Counted from the first letter of the stretch, positions 25,073 through 33,284 are shown. The stretch is DNA of 33,351 nucleotides from an uncultured Peptococcaceae bacterium (GCA_937988745.1 CALKAR010000293.1:1-33351), one strand, 5' to 3'. Translations and numbers: made by a program. Notes: a model not told the origin generated them from the letters alone.

Positions 25073-27160
25073 GAGGCGGTATTCTAGCGCCAATACTGCT
25101 AGAGTGGTTGCAGCCGAAAACATACAGGTTGCAGCTGCCACTACGCCTGAATCATTGAAAGCCAAGGCTGCCAAGCCCGCAACCACTGTCCCCCAGATCC
25201 CACTGGCGATCTGGGGGTATTTTTTCCCCAACCATGTAATGAACTGGGAAGGCCAAATAAAACTGGCACCAATGAGGGCCAGCGCAGCAATCCACGCACG
25301 GCTCCAAATGCTGTAACGGATCAGGCGCAGATTCATGGCCAGCTTGCGGTAAATGATGTTATACACTGCGGCGGCCCCTTCGGACCTGATAGCCTGGACG
25401 GTACGGCCGATGTGAGATTGTTCAGCAGGAGCCCTGAGATCATCGATCAGCATCAGAGTTCCAAGGAGCAGCCCCGTACTCACTGCAAGAACCAGAACAG
25501 CTCGCCATGAAAACTTCACCCTCCCCCAAGCACCTAGAGTAACGCCAAATCCTAACACAGCGGTAATTGCGCCTCCCACATTGGTACCCCACCAGGGAGC
25601 AGCCACCAGTACAAGAACAGCGAAAAAGACGGGAAGCGCAGCAGCGATCGTTTGACGACGCCCCAACCCCAGGAGCTGAGCAGATATGGCGGTACCCATG
25701 ATCGACGCTCCAACAAAGATACCCATGTACTCATTACCCAATCCGTAAAAGCGAGCTCCGCCGATCGGATCATAACCAAGATATGAAAAGCGGATCAGCC
25801 AACTTCCCCCTATGATATCCGCGCCGATCAAAAAGACCGTAGCTAACCCAGTTCCTGCCACAACCCACAAGAAATCTCGAGTCTTCCACAAGATAATGAC
25901 AAGAAGTACAGTCAAGAGCAGCACTGTCCAGATTCCTTGGGAAAAGACTAAGAGGTATAAGGGCAGTGCCAGCGATGCGGCCAAGATCATCTGCATAACC
26001 CGGGCTGCTTTAAGAGCCGCCTTGACCCTGACCACCATGAGAGCTAGCGAAATGAGATACACTCCGATCTGGATGCCAACCAGAGCGCGGAGCACAATCC
26101 CGCGGTTCTGATGCAGAACTAACAGCCTATCTTCCAGTTCCTGCACCTCTTGGATGGCTGCCCCCGCAGAATGGGGAATGTTAGAAATGGGGGCTCCGAT
26201 CATGAACTCAGGAACATCAGCCCCGAGGAGAGTAATGATGGTGGGGGCAATATCCATATTGGTCACAATTCCCGGCCACTTGGTCGTTGGAGAGGTAAGC
26301 AGACCGGTATCTCCTCCAAACAGAACTATTGGCGCGATCCACTGACCAAGGCTGGACTTCACTTGACCGGGATGGGGTGCACTCACAAGGACTGCTGTAG
26401 TATTCGGAAGTTCCTGGAGCAGTTGACTTATAAAATCCCGCGCCTCTTCAGCCACTTCCTCCCGCAGGCGTTCATACTGTAGGGGATGCATCTGGCTCGA
26501 CACTTCATCTAGGCGATATGGATCACCGAGATCAACAACGATTAAGTCTGCCGAACTTCCCAGCACAGCTTGCAGAAGAAGGTCATAGTCAGTGCGTATT
26601 CCAAAAGGGCGCGCTGCGTCCTGCATTAAGAAATTTTGGCTTACATCACCTTCTTGAACCTGTCCCTTTTGATCGGCTGCAATGGTCCCTGCCCAGCGTA
26701 CGTGATTGTTAGTGTCGCTGTTCCCATAGGCAGCTGCAGTAAGTCCTTGCTCTCTGAGTACGGTGCCTAATGCACCTGGAACGACCGTATAATTCACATT
26801 CTGACCGCTGGTAATCGGCCAAATGGCTGGCTGCACCAGAGCAGAAGGCTCGAGGCCGGTAAACAGTGTATACCGCTCGTCTTCTTCTCTGTTGAAGACC
26901 TCGCCTGCACCCCGCACTCCCACTGCACGGGAACCAGTGCTGATGCTTAAGTAAGCGCCTTCTGCTCCCAGGCCGCCGCCAGCACGGGTATTCATCAGCG
27001 CCCACGCCTGCGGCATATGAGGGGCAATGTCTGCAAGTTCAGAAAGAGCAGCGCCGTGCCAGAGAACCAAGATGACCTGCTGATAGTTTCCCTGGACAGG
27101 ATTGGCAGCCCAGCTCAGCAGGGCAACAAGCGCGAGCGCTAGAAGTATCTGTCGCTTCAA
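25013..27160 (-). CDS. Alkaline-phosphatase-superfamily-like domain fused to a polytopic membrane domain
   Basis: With a TTG start at 27160 the protein is 715 residues and opens with a textbook signal peptide (KRQILLALALVALLSW, then NPVQG). TTGA overlaps the glycosyltransferase stop by 4 bases and GAGGGG lies 11 bases upstream; an ATG at 27196 would overlap more and spoil the signal. Residues about 28-310 look like an alkaline phosphatase/sulfatase fold: STGSR (74-78) and the closing NMDIAPT block (301-307). Yet the usual first metal motif D-G is W-H-G (34-36) and the S-D-H-G motif is SAPHPG (260-265). About ten membrane helices follow, with a conserved-looking RFYGLGNEYMG loop (470-480). Similar proteins occur in other Bacillota; function unknown to me. 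Confidence 0.75.
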   Translation of the reverse strand: MKRQILLALALVALLSWAANPVQGNYQQVILVLWHGAALSELADIAPHMPQAWALMNTRAGGGLGAEGAYLSISTGSRAVGVRGAGEVFNREEDERYTLFTGLEPSALVQPAIWPITSGQNVNYTVVPGALGTVLREQGLTAAAYGNSDTNNHVRWAGTIAADQKGQVQEGDVSQNFLMQDAARPFGIRTDYDLLLQAVLGSSADLIVVDLGDPYRLDEVSSQMHPLQYERLREEVAEEARDFISQLLQELPNTTAVLVSAPHPGQVKSSLGQWIAPIVLFGGDTGLLTSPTTKWPGIVTNMDIAPTIITLLGADVPEFMIGAPISNIPHSAGAAIQEVQELEDRLLVLHQNRGIVLRALVGIQIGVYLISLALMVVRVKAALKAARVMQMILAASLALPLYLLVFSQGIWTVLLLTVLLVIILWKTRDFLWVVAGTGLATVFLIGADIIGGSWLIRFSYLGYDPIGGARFYGLGNEYMGIFVGASIMGTAISAQLLGLGRRQTIAAALPVFFAVLVLVAAPWWGTNVGGAITAVLGFGVTLGAWGRVKFSWRAVLVLAVSTGLLLGTLMLIDDLRAPAEQSHIGRTVQAIRSEGAAAVYNIIYRKLAMNLRLIRYSIWSRAWIAALALIGASFIWPSQFITWLGKKYPQIASGIWGTVVAGLAALAFNDSGVVAAATCMFSAATTLAVLALEYRLLKHNLLTPQANIQNDTDGH
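25190..25225 (+). terminator. Intrinsic terminator for rodA inside the convergent gene
   Basis: A 10-base perfect stem (CCCCCAGATC / GATCTGGGGG) with an 8-base loop is followed on the plus strand by TATTTTTT. It is 118 bases past the rodA stop and lies fully within the coding sequence of the opposite-strand membrane gene. Confidence 0.8.
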
Positions 27161-28257
27161 GTTTGACTCAACCCCTCGTATACAGCCCGAGTACATTCGA
27201 TCATCCGCTCATGGCCAAATAAAGCTACTGCCCGCTGGCGATTGAATTCACCCATCTGCTCTGCGCGACGGGGATCCTTCAGAATATTCAAGATCGCAGC
27301 TGCCAATTCAGGCGCATCACCTGGTTTAACGAGATAGCCCCCCTTCTTGGGAACCACCGCTTCCCGCATGCAGGCTAAGTCTGAGACCACTACCGGTAGT
27401 TTGGCCGCCATAGCCTCCAATACGCTAACACTAAATCCCTCACTCAGGCTCGGTAAGATGAAAAGATCCCATCCTGCCATCAACTCAGGAACATCGCTGC
27501 GCCAGCCCAAGAAATGCACTCGATCAGACAGGCCCAAGGCGGCAGCGTAATGCTCAAAAGTGGCGCGCTCCGGCCCTTCACCAACAATCACCATGTGCAG
27601 ATCCGGGATCAGCTTCGTCAATAGAGAAGCCGCCTTGATGGCAGTACTGATACCCTTGCTGGAAATCAACCGGGCAACTAAACCTACAACGCGCGCACTG
27701 CTTGGCAATTTCATCAATTCCCGCGCCTGGGTCTTAGGGCACTGGCCAAAACGATCCACTGGAATGCCGTTGCGGATGGTTATGATCCGATTCGGCGATG
27801 TATAAGCCACGAGCTGATCTCGCATCGCATCCGATACAGTTATAATGAAATCCAACTTGCGAAACAGGCGTCTGTGCACCAAGGTGTAAGCTGTTCGACG
27901 GAAAAGATTACCGGGCAGTGGCAGATTATTGTGCAGCGTGAAAACTAAGCGCGGTCTGGACCGCAGGAGAGTGCTGGCCATAACGGTAACCAGGGCCGCC
28001 TTTAGACCGTGGATGTGCACGACATCGGGTCGGTGGTTGCTTAATAGAGCCCTCAGCTGCCGGACAACACCAAAGTCCTGCCTAGGATTGATGCGATCAC
28101 CTATCTCTACAGGGAAAAAAGGGCGTTCGCCAGCCCACTCCTGTAAGGATTTGGGAGCCACGATTACGAGGTCGTGATCAGCCATACCCGCCAGCAGCTG
28201 GCTGAGATGACTGAGCATCCCGCCCTGTGCCTCCCGGATGATCCACATTATTTTCAT
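27157..28257 (-). CDS. Glycosyltransferase family 4 protein
   Basis: A 366-residue GT-B enzyme that should transfer a sugar from a nucleotide donor at the inner membrane face. The N-terminal domain has a glycine loop (REAQGGMLSHL, 8-18); the C-terminal domain has the donor-site E-x7-E motif at E273 and E281 (SEGFSVSVLEA) and the GEGPE turn (226-230). The acceptor is unknown; envelope polysaccharide or glycolipid is likely given the neighbour. GAGGAGGGAG lies just before the ATG. It overlaps the downstream membrane gene by 4 bases. Confidence 0.9.
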   Translation of the reverse strand: MKIMWIIREAQGGMLSHLSQLLAGMADHDLVIVAPKSLQEWAGERPFFPVEIGDRINPRQDFGVVRQLRALLSNHRPDVVHIHGLKAALVTVMASTLLRSRPRLVFTLHNNLPLPGNLFRRTAYTLVHRRLFRKLDFIITVSDAMRDQLVAYTSPNRIITIRNGIPVDRFGQCPKTQARELMKLPSSARVVGLVARLISSKGISTAIKAASLLTKLIPDLHMVIVGEGPERATFEHYAAALGLSDRVHFLGWRSDVPELMAGWDLFILPSLSEGFSVSVLEAMAAKLPVVVSDLACMREAVVPKKGGYLVKPGDAPELAAAILNILKDPRRAEQMGEFNRQRAVALFGHERMIECTRAVYEGLSQT

Positions 28258-28282
28258 AGTCTCCCTCCTCTTTTCCCTCGCG

Positions 28283-28310
28283 ATTATTGTGAACCAATTT
28301 AATGAATCAA
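28283..28310 (-). promoter_or_regulatory. Candidate promoter of the glycosyltransferase operon
   Basis: On the minus strand TTGATT (28305-28310) and AATAAT (28283-28288) are 16 bases apart, about 25 bases ahead of the ATG. Each box has one to two mismatches from consensus. Confidence 0.45.
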
Positions 28311-28346
28311 TACGGGGAATACTGAGAAGGGAAAGGAGGTCATAGA

Positions 28347-28763
28347 GTGCGGAGACAGATCTTCATATCGCTTGTTCTGCTGGGGGTAGTGGTCTTGGCA
28401 GTCTTGCAGCTCACCGGGGGCCTAACCGGGCCACAACCTCACGACGATAATTCTGAAATCAGGTTGACCGAATTTGCACCCCCCAACCCATCAGCAGTCC
28501 CCAGCGTAAGCAGTCTACAAACCTCACTGGACTTTATCTGCAGAGAAGTCCTTGACGAACGCTGGGCAGTCGCTGCTCAAGAAGTAATGCGGCTGGAAAA
28601 CATGTGGCGGAATATGCGGGCAAGCGGCCCAGTTCTTGAGATAGAAGAATCCATTTCTAAAGGAATTGAGAACCTGCATCTGCAGATTTTGCGCCAAAAC
28701 ACGCAGGGTGTCCTAGATGCAGCGGAAGAATTAACAGCTCAGTTCAGCCAGCTGCGGATGTAA
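28347..28763 (+). CDS. Small membrane-anchored protein, possible DUF4363-like
   Basis: A 138-residue protein with an N-terminal membrane anchor (about 4-24), a Pro/Ser-rich linker (28-55) and a helical extracytoplasmic domain (56-138). The spacing of conserved-looking Trp and acidic residues (ERWAVAAQEVMRLENMWRNM) resembles DUF4363 proteins of Bacillota, whose role is unknown; this family call is weak. The GTG start has an excellent AAAGGAGG site 7 bases upstream, and a strong terminator follows, so it is a single-gene unit. Confidence 0.75.
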   Translation: MRRQIFISLVLLGVVVLAVLQLTGGLTGPQPHDDNSEIRLTEFAPPNPSAVPSVSSLQTSLDFICREVLDERWAVAAQEVMRLENMWRNMRASGPVLEIEESISKGIENLHLQILRQNTQGVLDAAEELTAQFSQLRM

Positions 28764-28780
28764 ATTTGGACCGGAAGAAA

Positions 28781-28810
28781 GGGGAGTGCGGCAGCACTCC
28801 CCTATTTTTT
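28781..28810 (+). terminator. Intrinsic terminator shared by two convergent small genes
   Basis: A 9-base perfect stem (GGGGAGTGC / GCACTCCCC) with a GGCA loop is followed on the plus strand by TATTTTTT. On the minus strand it lies just past the 59-residue gene and is followed by TTTCTT, so it can serve both directions, better on plus. Confidence 0.88.
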
Positions 28811-28812
28811 CG

Positions 28813-28992
28813 TTATGACTGATTTTCTGGTCCCTGCTTTTTCTGCCTCTTTTGCTGCTGATCTGCAGCAGCTCCATACTGCTGCTGATAACCGCCCTGA
28901 GTCAGCTCATCGCCGGTTTCAAAGAGGTTGTTGACATCACGTTTCTGCTTGCGTTTTTCCATCTTGTCCTGTTTGCGCTTGTCCTTCGGCAT
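28813..28992 (-). CDS. Small basic Gln/Lys-rich protein (59 residues)
   Basis: An ATG at 28992 is preceded by AAGGAGGTG at good spacing and opens a 59-codon frame ending in TAA at 28813, just before the shared terminator. The product starts MPKDKRKQDKMEKRKQKRD and continues with an acidic/polar middle (NNLFETGDEL), then QQQYGAAADQQQ and a basic tail. It is soluble, low-complexity and probably disordered. The charge pattern could suit nucleic-acid binding, but I recognise no family. The opposite-strand frame covering the same bases is hydrophobic and lacks a ribosome binding site. Confidence 0.8.
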   Translation of the reverse strand: MPKDKRKQDKMEKRKQKRDVNNLFETGDELTQGGYQQQYGAAADQQQKRQKKQGPENQS

Positions 28993-29040
28993 GCCTTGGC
29001 ACCTCCTTCTTCCACTAGTATGGACGAAGGGGTTTTCTTT

Positions 29041-29046
29041 TATAAT
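29041..29046 (+). promoter_or_regulatory. Candidate -10 element for the lipid kinase gene
   Basis: A perfect TATAAT lies 41 bases before the ATG. No clear -35 is visible upstream. Confidence 0.45.
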
Positions 29047-29087
29047 GGCGAAAATTAAACGAGCAGAAGAGAACAGGAGGTTTTGCC

Positions 29088-29966
29088 ATGAGTCTTGCCA
29101 TTATCGCCAATCCTGCCGCTGGACGTGGCAGAGGCCGGAGAGTTGCGCAAGAAGTAGAAAGCATTTTGAAGGACAAAGATGTAGATTTTGAGATATTTTA
29201 CACGGAAGGCCACCGCCACGGAATTGAGCTGGCAGAAAAGGCAAGCAGAAACCACGAAGTGGTAGCTGCTCTAGGCGGTGATGGGACCATCGGCGAGGTA
29301 TTGGAGGGTATTTACAAAAGCACAAGCATTTTGGGGATTATTCCTGGCGGCACAGGTAATGACTATGCTAGAGGCCTAGGGCTGCCTCGGAACGCGGCTG
29401 ATGCAGTTGAGACATTACTGAACGGCACCCCCACGCCCATCGATGTGGGCATTGAAAATGACAAGGTTTTTGGAGTGCTAGCGTCAATTGGCTTTCCTGT
29501 TACTGTTATCGAATATGTAAATACCCACAGAGACGGAGCTTTAAAAGGCCCAGCAGCGATTCTAGCCGGGGTTGCCCATACGCTCAAACACCTCAAGTCT
29601 TATGATGTGAAAATTACCCTTGATGAGGAGGTTCTAGAGCGGAATGTCTTGGGAATTATGGTAATGAACATGCCGTACGGCGGTGGTGGGCTGAAGTTTG
29701 CGCCCGCAGCTCGTTTTGATGATGGGCATTTTACCGTAGTTATTATTGATAAAGTCAGCAAGTGGGAACTAGCTACCGCACTGCCAAGAGTCTACTTCGG
29801 CGGCCACACGACTCATCCGGCCGTGACCATTAAAACCGCCAAGACAGTACAGTTTGATTGTGAACCTCTGCCCAAGATGTTTGACGGAGATTTGTGCGCC
29901 GCGACGCCTCTCTCGGCACGCATCGAACCACTCGCAGCTCGAGTCATGCTGCCAAAAACACCCTAA
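29088..29966 (+). CDS. Diacylglycerol kinase family lipid kinase (DgkB/YegS-like)
   Basis: The 292-residue protein has the DAGK catalytic fold: the NPAAGRGRGR loop (8-17), the signature GGDGT (63-67) and GGTGND (87-92). Such enzymes phosphorylate diacylglycerol to recycle it into phospholipid synthesis (DgkB), or act on related lipids. No membrane helix is present; it works at the inner membrane surface. ACAGGAGG lies 8 bases before the ATG. The stop codon lies inside the hairpin shared with kbl. Confidence 0.92.
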   Translation: MSLAIIANPAAGRGRGRRVAQEVESILKDKDVDFEIFYTEGHRHGIELAEKASRNHEVVAALGGDGTIGEVLEGIYKSTSILGIIPGGTGNDYARGLGLPRNAADAVETLLNGTPTPIDVGIENDKVFGVLASIGFPVTVIEYVNTHRDGALKGPAAILAGVAHTLKHLKSYDVKITLDEEVLERNVLGIMVMNMPYGGGGLKFAPAARFDDGHFTVVIIDKVSKWELATALPRVYFGGHTTHPAVTIKTAKTVQFDCEPLPKMFDGDLCAATPLSARIEPLAARVMLPKTP

Positions 29967-29986
29967 CCGCGTTGGTTAGGGTGTTT
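29954..29986 (-). terminator. Bidirectional terminator between the lipid kinase gene and kbl
   Basis: A 12-base perfect stem (AACACCCTAACC / GGTTAGGGTGTT) with a 5-base loop is followed by TTTTT on the minus strand (kbl side) and TTTGGCTTT on the plus strand. It contains the stop codon of the lipid kinase gene. Confidence 0.88.
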
Positions 29987-29990
29987 GGCT

Positions 29991-31163
29991 TTAAATCAAA
30001 CCTAGTTTGCGTCCGACTTTGGCAAACGCGTCCAGGGCTTGCTGCAGATCTTCTGTTGTATGCGCAGCTGTAATGATAGTCCGCACTCGAGCCTTTCCTC
30101 TAGGTACTGTTGGGAAGGCAATGCCTTGAGCGAAGACCCCTTCTTCGAACAGCTGATCAGCCAACTCCATGGTTTTGCGCTCATCACCGACAATTACTGG
30201 AATGATAGGTGTCTCGCTGGGTCCGGTATCGAAACCGAGATCCTGCAGGCCTTTCCGGAAGAAGTCGGTGTTATCCCACAGCTTATCAATCAGCTCAGGC
30301 TCTTCCATCAGAATATCAATAGCTTTCGATGCTGCTGCGATTACACCTGGCGGATGTGAGGTGCTGAACAGGAACGGGCGGGCCCTCTGCACTAAGTAGT
30401 CGATGAGCTTCTGCGGACCTGCCACATAGCCGCCCAACCCGCCAAGGGCTTTGGAAAGAGTACCTACCTGAATATCTACCTGACCGTGGAGATCGTAATG
30501 ATCAACGGTTCCTCGGCCGTTCTTTCCTAAAACACCGCTGGCATGGGCGTCGTCTACCATGAGGATCGCGCCATACTGCTTCGCTAGCTTTGCAATTTCT
30601 GGCAGCTTAGCGATATCGCCATCCATTGAGAAAACGCCATCAGTAATGACCAATGTCCGCCGGCCCTCGCTGGATTTGAGAGCTTCTTCTAGAGCTTCTA
30701 AATCACCGTGGGGGAATACCTTAATTTCAGCCCGGCTCAGGCGGGAACCATCGATGATACTAGCGTGGTTGAGTTCATCACTGATGATCACATCTTCGCG
30801 GCCTAAGATACAACTAACCGTGCCTGAGTTGGCTGTGAAACCTGACTGAAAAACCAAGCAGGCTTCTACATTTTTGAACTTGGCCAGTTTTTCTTCAAAT
30901 TCCCGATGTATGTCCATGGTTCCAGCGATGGTACGCACCGCACCTGAACCCACTCCATACTTTTCAGTAGCCTTAATGGCTGCTTCTTTCAGTCTCGGAT
31001 CGTTAGCCAGGCCAAGGTAGTTATTGGAAGAAAGGTTGATAACCTTGTTCCCATCATAATAAGCTACTGGCTTCTGCTCCCCACTGAGGACGCGAGGAAT
31101 ACGGTATAACCCTTGATCCTTTAGGTTTTGGATCTCTTGATCCAAGAAACTCAGGGCATCCAC
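29991..31163 (-). CDS. kbl: Glycine C-acetyltransferase (2-amino-3-ketobutyrate CoA ligase)
   Basis: KBL converts 2-amino-3-oxobutyrate and CoA to glycine and acetyl-CoA, the second step of threonine breakdown. The 390-residue fold-type I PLP enzyme has the cofactor lysine K238 (GTLSKALGGLGG), D204 and H207 (VDDAHASG), and the N-terminal SSNNYLGL block. Close relatives include 8-amino-7-oxononanoate synthase, but the tdh partner decides for KBL. The GTG start shares one base with the tdh stop (TAGTG); GGGAG is about 9 bases upstream. Confidence 0.94.
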   Translation of the reverse strand: MDALSFLDQEIQNLKDQGLYRIPRVLSGEQKPVAYYDGNKVINLSSNNYLGLANDPRLKEAAIKATEKYGVGSGAVRTIAGTMDIHREFEEKLAKFKNVEACLVFQSGFTANSGTVSCILGREDVIISDELNHASIIDGSRLSRAEIKVFPHGDLEALEEALKSSEGRRTLVITDGVFSMDGDIAKLPEIAKLAKQYGAILMVDDAHASGVLGKNGRGTVDHYDLHGQVDIQVGTLSKALGGLGGYVAGPQKLIDYLVQRARPFLFSTSHPPGVIAAASKAIDILMEEPELIDKLWDNTDFFRKGLQDLGFDTGPSETPIIPVIVGDERKTMELADQLFEEGVFAQGIAFPTVPRGKARVRTIITAAHTTEDLQQALDAFAKVGRKLGLI

Positions 31164-32215
31164 TAATCATCACTCCCATTCGGATATAGTACGATCTTGC
31201 CGCACTGTCCAGCATTCATTAATTCCATAGCCTCATCAATCTGAGTTAAGTCAAACCGATGGGTAATCAAAGGTCTCAGGTCCAAGCCGCTTTCTATCAG
31301 TGCCTGACCTTGATACCATGTTTCAAACATCTTCCGCCCATTGATACCATGCAAGGTTGCACCCTTAAAGACCACGGCATCCGCTAAGTCCATTGTAATG
31401 GGGCGAGACGGAATACCCAGCAGAGCGGCTTCTCCACCGTTGGCTAAGCATTTCAAGCCATCGTTGATGGCAGATTCACTGCCTGACATTTCCAGAAGAA
31501 CCTCAACACCCCACCCATTAGTGGCCTCTTGAATCGCATCGCACATGTTGGTTTCTGCCACGTTGATGGCCACGTCAGCTCCCAGCTGCCTAGCTAAGTC
31601 AAGCCGATACGGGCTTATGTCTGTGCAGATTACTTGGAGTGCACCAGCCTTTTTTGCAATTGGAATTGCGGCGAGCCCAATTGGCCCCACACCTGTAATA
31701 AGTACCCGCTTGCCTACCAAATCACAAGCTAAAGCAGTGTGAACAGCGTTGCCGTACGGGTCTTGAATAGCAGCAACTTCAGGATCTACATCAGTCTGCC
31801 ATACCCACAGGTTCTCCGCGGGAACGGTAACGTATTCGGCAAAGCATCCATCCCTGTCAACCCCCACGATTTTCACATCTTCACAGATGTGCCCCCTGCC
31901 TGTCCGACAGAACCGGCAGACACCGCAGGTAAAATGGGTCTCAACAGAAACAAAATCGCCTTCTTTAGCGCCCTTCACGCCGGGTCCTAGTTCTACAACA
32001 GTACCGCAGAACTCATGCCCAAAAATCAGAGGTGGTTTAACGCGAGACTGGGCCCATTGGTCCCAGTTATAGATATGCACGTCAGTTCCGCAGATCGCGG
32101 TTACCTTAACCTTAACCAAGACCTCACCTGGCCCTGGCTGCGGAATGGGAGCTTCAATAATCTCGGCGCCTGGGCGAGGCCCAAGTTTCGCCACGGCTTT
32201 CATTGTACCAGTCAT
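31163..32215 (-). CDS. tdh: L-threonine 3-dehydrogenase
   Basis: TDH oxidises threonine to 2-amino-3-oxobutyrate with NAD, passing it to KBL. This zinc-dependent medium-chain dehydrogenase has catalytic zinc ligands C42 and H67/E68 (AICGTDVH, FGHEF), structural zinc cysteines C97, C100, C103 and C111, and the Rossmann motif GVGPIG. I choose ATG 32215 (350 residues): AAAGGG lies 6 bases upstream, and an earlier ATG at 32266 adds 17 residues absent from E. coli TDH. A TACAAT-like -10 occurs further upstream without a clear -35. Confidence 0.95.
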   Translation of the reverse strand: MTGTMKAVAKLGPRPGAEIIEAPIPQPGPGEVLVKVKVTAICGTDVHIYNWDQWAQSRVKPPLIFGHEFCGTVVELGPGVKGAKEGDFVSVETHFTCGVCRFCRTGRGHICEDVKIVGVDRDGCFAEYVTVPAENLWVWQTDVDPEVAAIQDPYGNAVHTALACDLVGKRVLITGVGPIGLAAIPIAKKAGALQVICTDISPYRLDLARQLGADVAINVAETNMCDAIQEATNGWGVEVLLEMSGSESAINDGLKCLANGGEAALLGIPSRPITMDLADAVVFKGATLHGINGRKMFETWYQGQALIESGLDLRPLITHRFDLTQIDEAMELMNAGQCGKIVLYPNGSDD

Positions 32216-32356
32216 AGACATCCCTTTCACACATATATGAGGTTGTTCAAGCATGATAATCTTCAATTATTGTAGGGCCGAATCCTGCCTTACGGAAAGG
32301 AATAATCGCTGGGGGCGACGAATTAAACACAGTTGATATAAAAGGAGTTGGAAACC

Positions 32357-33220
32357 ATGATTCAAGTAGGAATTGTAGGTGCCGGTCACGGAGGAACCTC
32401 CCTCCTCGACATGATGCTGCACAGTCATGGGCTGTCCATCGTTGGTATCGCCGACCCTAATCCAAACAGCCCCGGAATCAAGCTGGCCAGGAGTAAGGGA
32501 ATATTTACCACGCCTGATTTCCGCGATTTAGCGACACTACCCGGAAGGAAGATCCTAATTGACGCCACAGGCGTGCCAGCCGTTGCCGCTGAGCTTAGCG
32601 CGCTGCAAGATGACAACCTAGACATTATTACAACACAAGCAGCTGAGCTCCTCTGGACAATGATCGATGAACGGGACAAGGTAATGGAAGTTCTAATGAA
32701 TGAATCAACCCACCTGCTGTCTTTTATTCAACACAGTACTGTTCAGCTGGAGGAGCTGAACTCGCAGTATGAAGCTGCACTCCACGAAGCAGCACAGCGC
32801 ACTCAATCTTTAGCGGAACTTACCGCCAACAGCCATCAGCTCCTGCAGAAAACAGAGGAGATCATGCAGATCATCCGCAAGGTGGCCGATCAAACCCGAA
32901 TCCTAGGGATCAACGCCGCGATTGAAAGCGCTCGGGCAGGCGAATACGGACGAGGTTTCAGCGTGGTTGCAGATGCTATTCACGATCTTTCTGCCCAATC
33001 CGTCCGATCCGTCCAGTCGGTGGGTGGCACCATTCAAGACATCTATGCAGCCCTTTCAGCCATTACGAACCAGGTTAATCTAGTAGTAGCCGATATTCGC
33101 GAACTGGAGGAAAAGCAAAACCGCATCACACAGGAGCTGCATGATTCACTTGTTTCAATGAACAAAAGCGCTCAGAGCCTGCGTGAACTGAGCAAAGCAG
33201 CGGAAGATGGAAACCGGTGA
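32357..33220 (+). CDS. Rossmann-fold domain fused to a chemoreceptor-type signalling domain
   Basis: Residues 1-105 form an NAD(P)-binding-like Rossmann domain: G-x-G-x-x-G at 8-13 (GAGHGG), an acidic strand end (GIADPNPNSPG) and a DATG turn (69-72). Residues about 107-285 are coiled coil with the methyl-accepting chemotaxis protein hairpin tip at about 172-212 (VADQTRILGINAAIESARAG, then GRGFSVVADAI). No membrane segment is present, so it is a cytoplasmic receptor-like protein, much shorter than normal chemoreceptors (287 residues). It may sense a nucleotide or dinucleotide and signal through CheA/CheW; that is inference. ATG 32357 follows AAAGGAG by 9 bases. An in-frame TTG at 32348 overlaps that site and is less likely. 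Confidence 0.85.
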   Translation: MIQVGIVGAGHGGTSLLDMMLHSHGLSIVGIADPNPNSPGIKLARSKGIFTTPDFRDLATLPGRKILIDATGVPAVAAELSALQDDNLDIITTQAAELLWTMIDERDKVMEVLMNESTHLLSFIQHSTVQLEELNSQYEAALHEAAQRTQSLAELTANSHQLLQKTEEIMQIIRKVADQTRILGINAAIESARAGEYGRGFSVVADAIHDLSAQSVRSVQSVGGTIQDIYAALSAITNQVNLVVADIRELEEKQNRITQELHDSLVSMNKSAQSLRELSKAAEDGNR

Positions 33221-33247
33221 CCAGGAACGGTCACCGGTTTCTTATTC
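33211..33247 (+). terminator. Terminator of the Rossmann-chemoreceptor gene
   Basis: A 12-base perfect stem (AAACCGGTGACC / GGTCACCGGTTT) with a 6-base loop begins within the last codons. The T-tract that follows (CTTATTCT) is imperfect. Confidence 0.75.
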
Positions 33248-33254
33248 TAGGTAC

Positions 33255-33284
33255 AAAAAAACGGCTCAGTACTTCACTGAGCCG
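33255..33284 (-). terminator. Intrinsic terminator of the tRNA-His transcript
   Basis: A 9-base stem (CGGCTCAGT / ACTGAGCCG) with a 5-base loop lies just downstream of tRNA-His and is followed on the minus strand by seven T. Confidence 0.88.

Noticed and set aside
28852..29058. 68-residue hydrophobic plus-strand frame
   Set aside because: It is the antisense of the 59-residue basic gene, which has the better ribosome binding site and terminator; hydrophobicity here mirrors Lys/Gln codons on the other strand.
32267..32356. Riboswitch (glycine or other) ahead of tdh
   Set aside because: The divergent gap is only about 140 bases including leaders and shows no conserved riboswitch core or paired stems.
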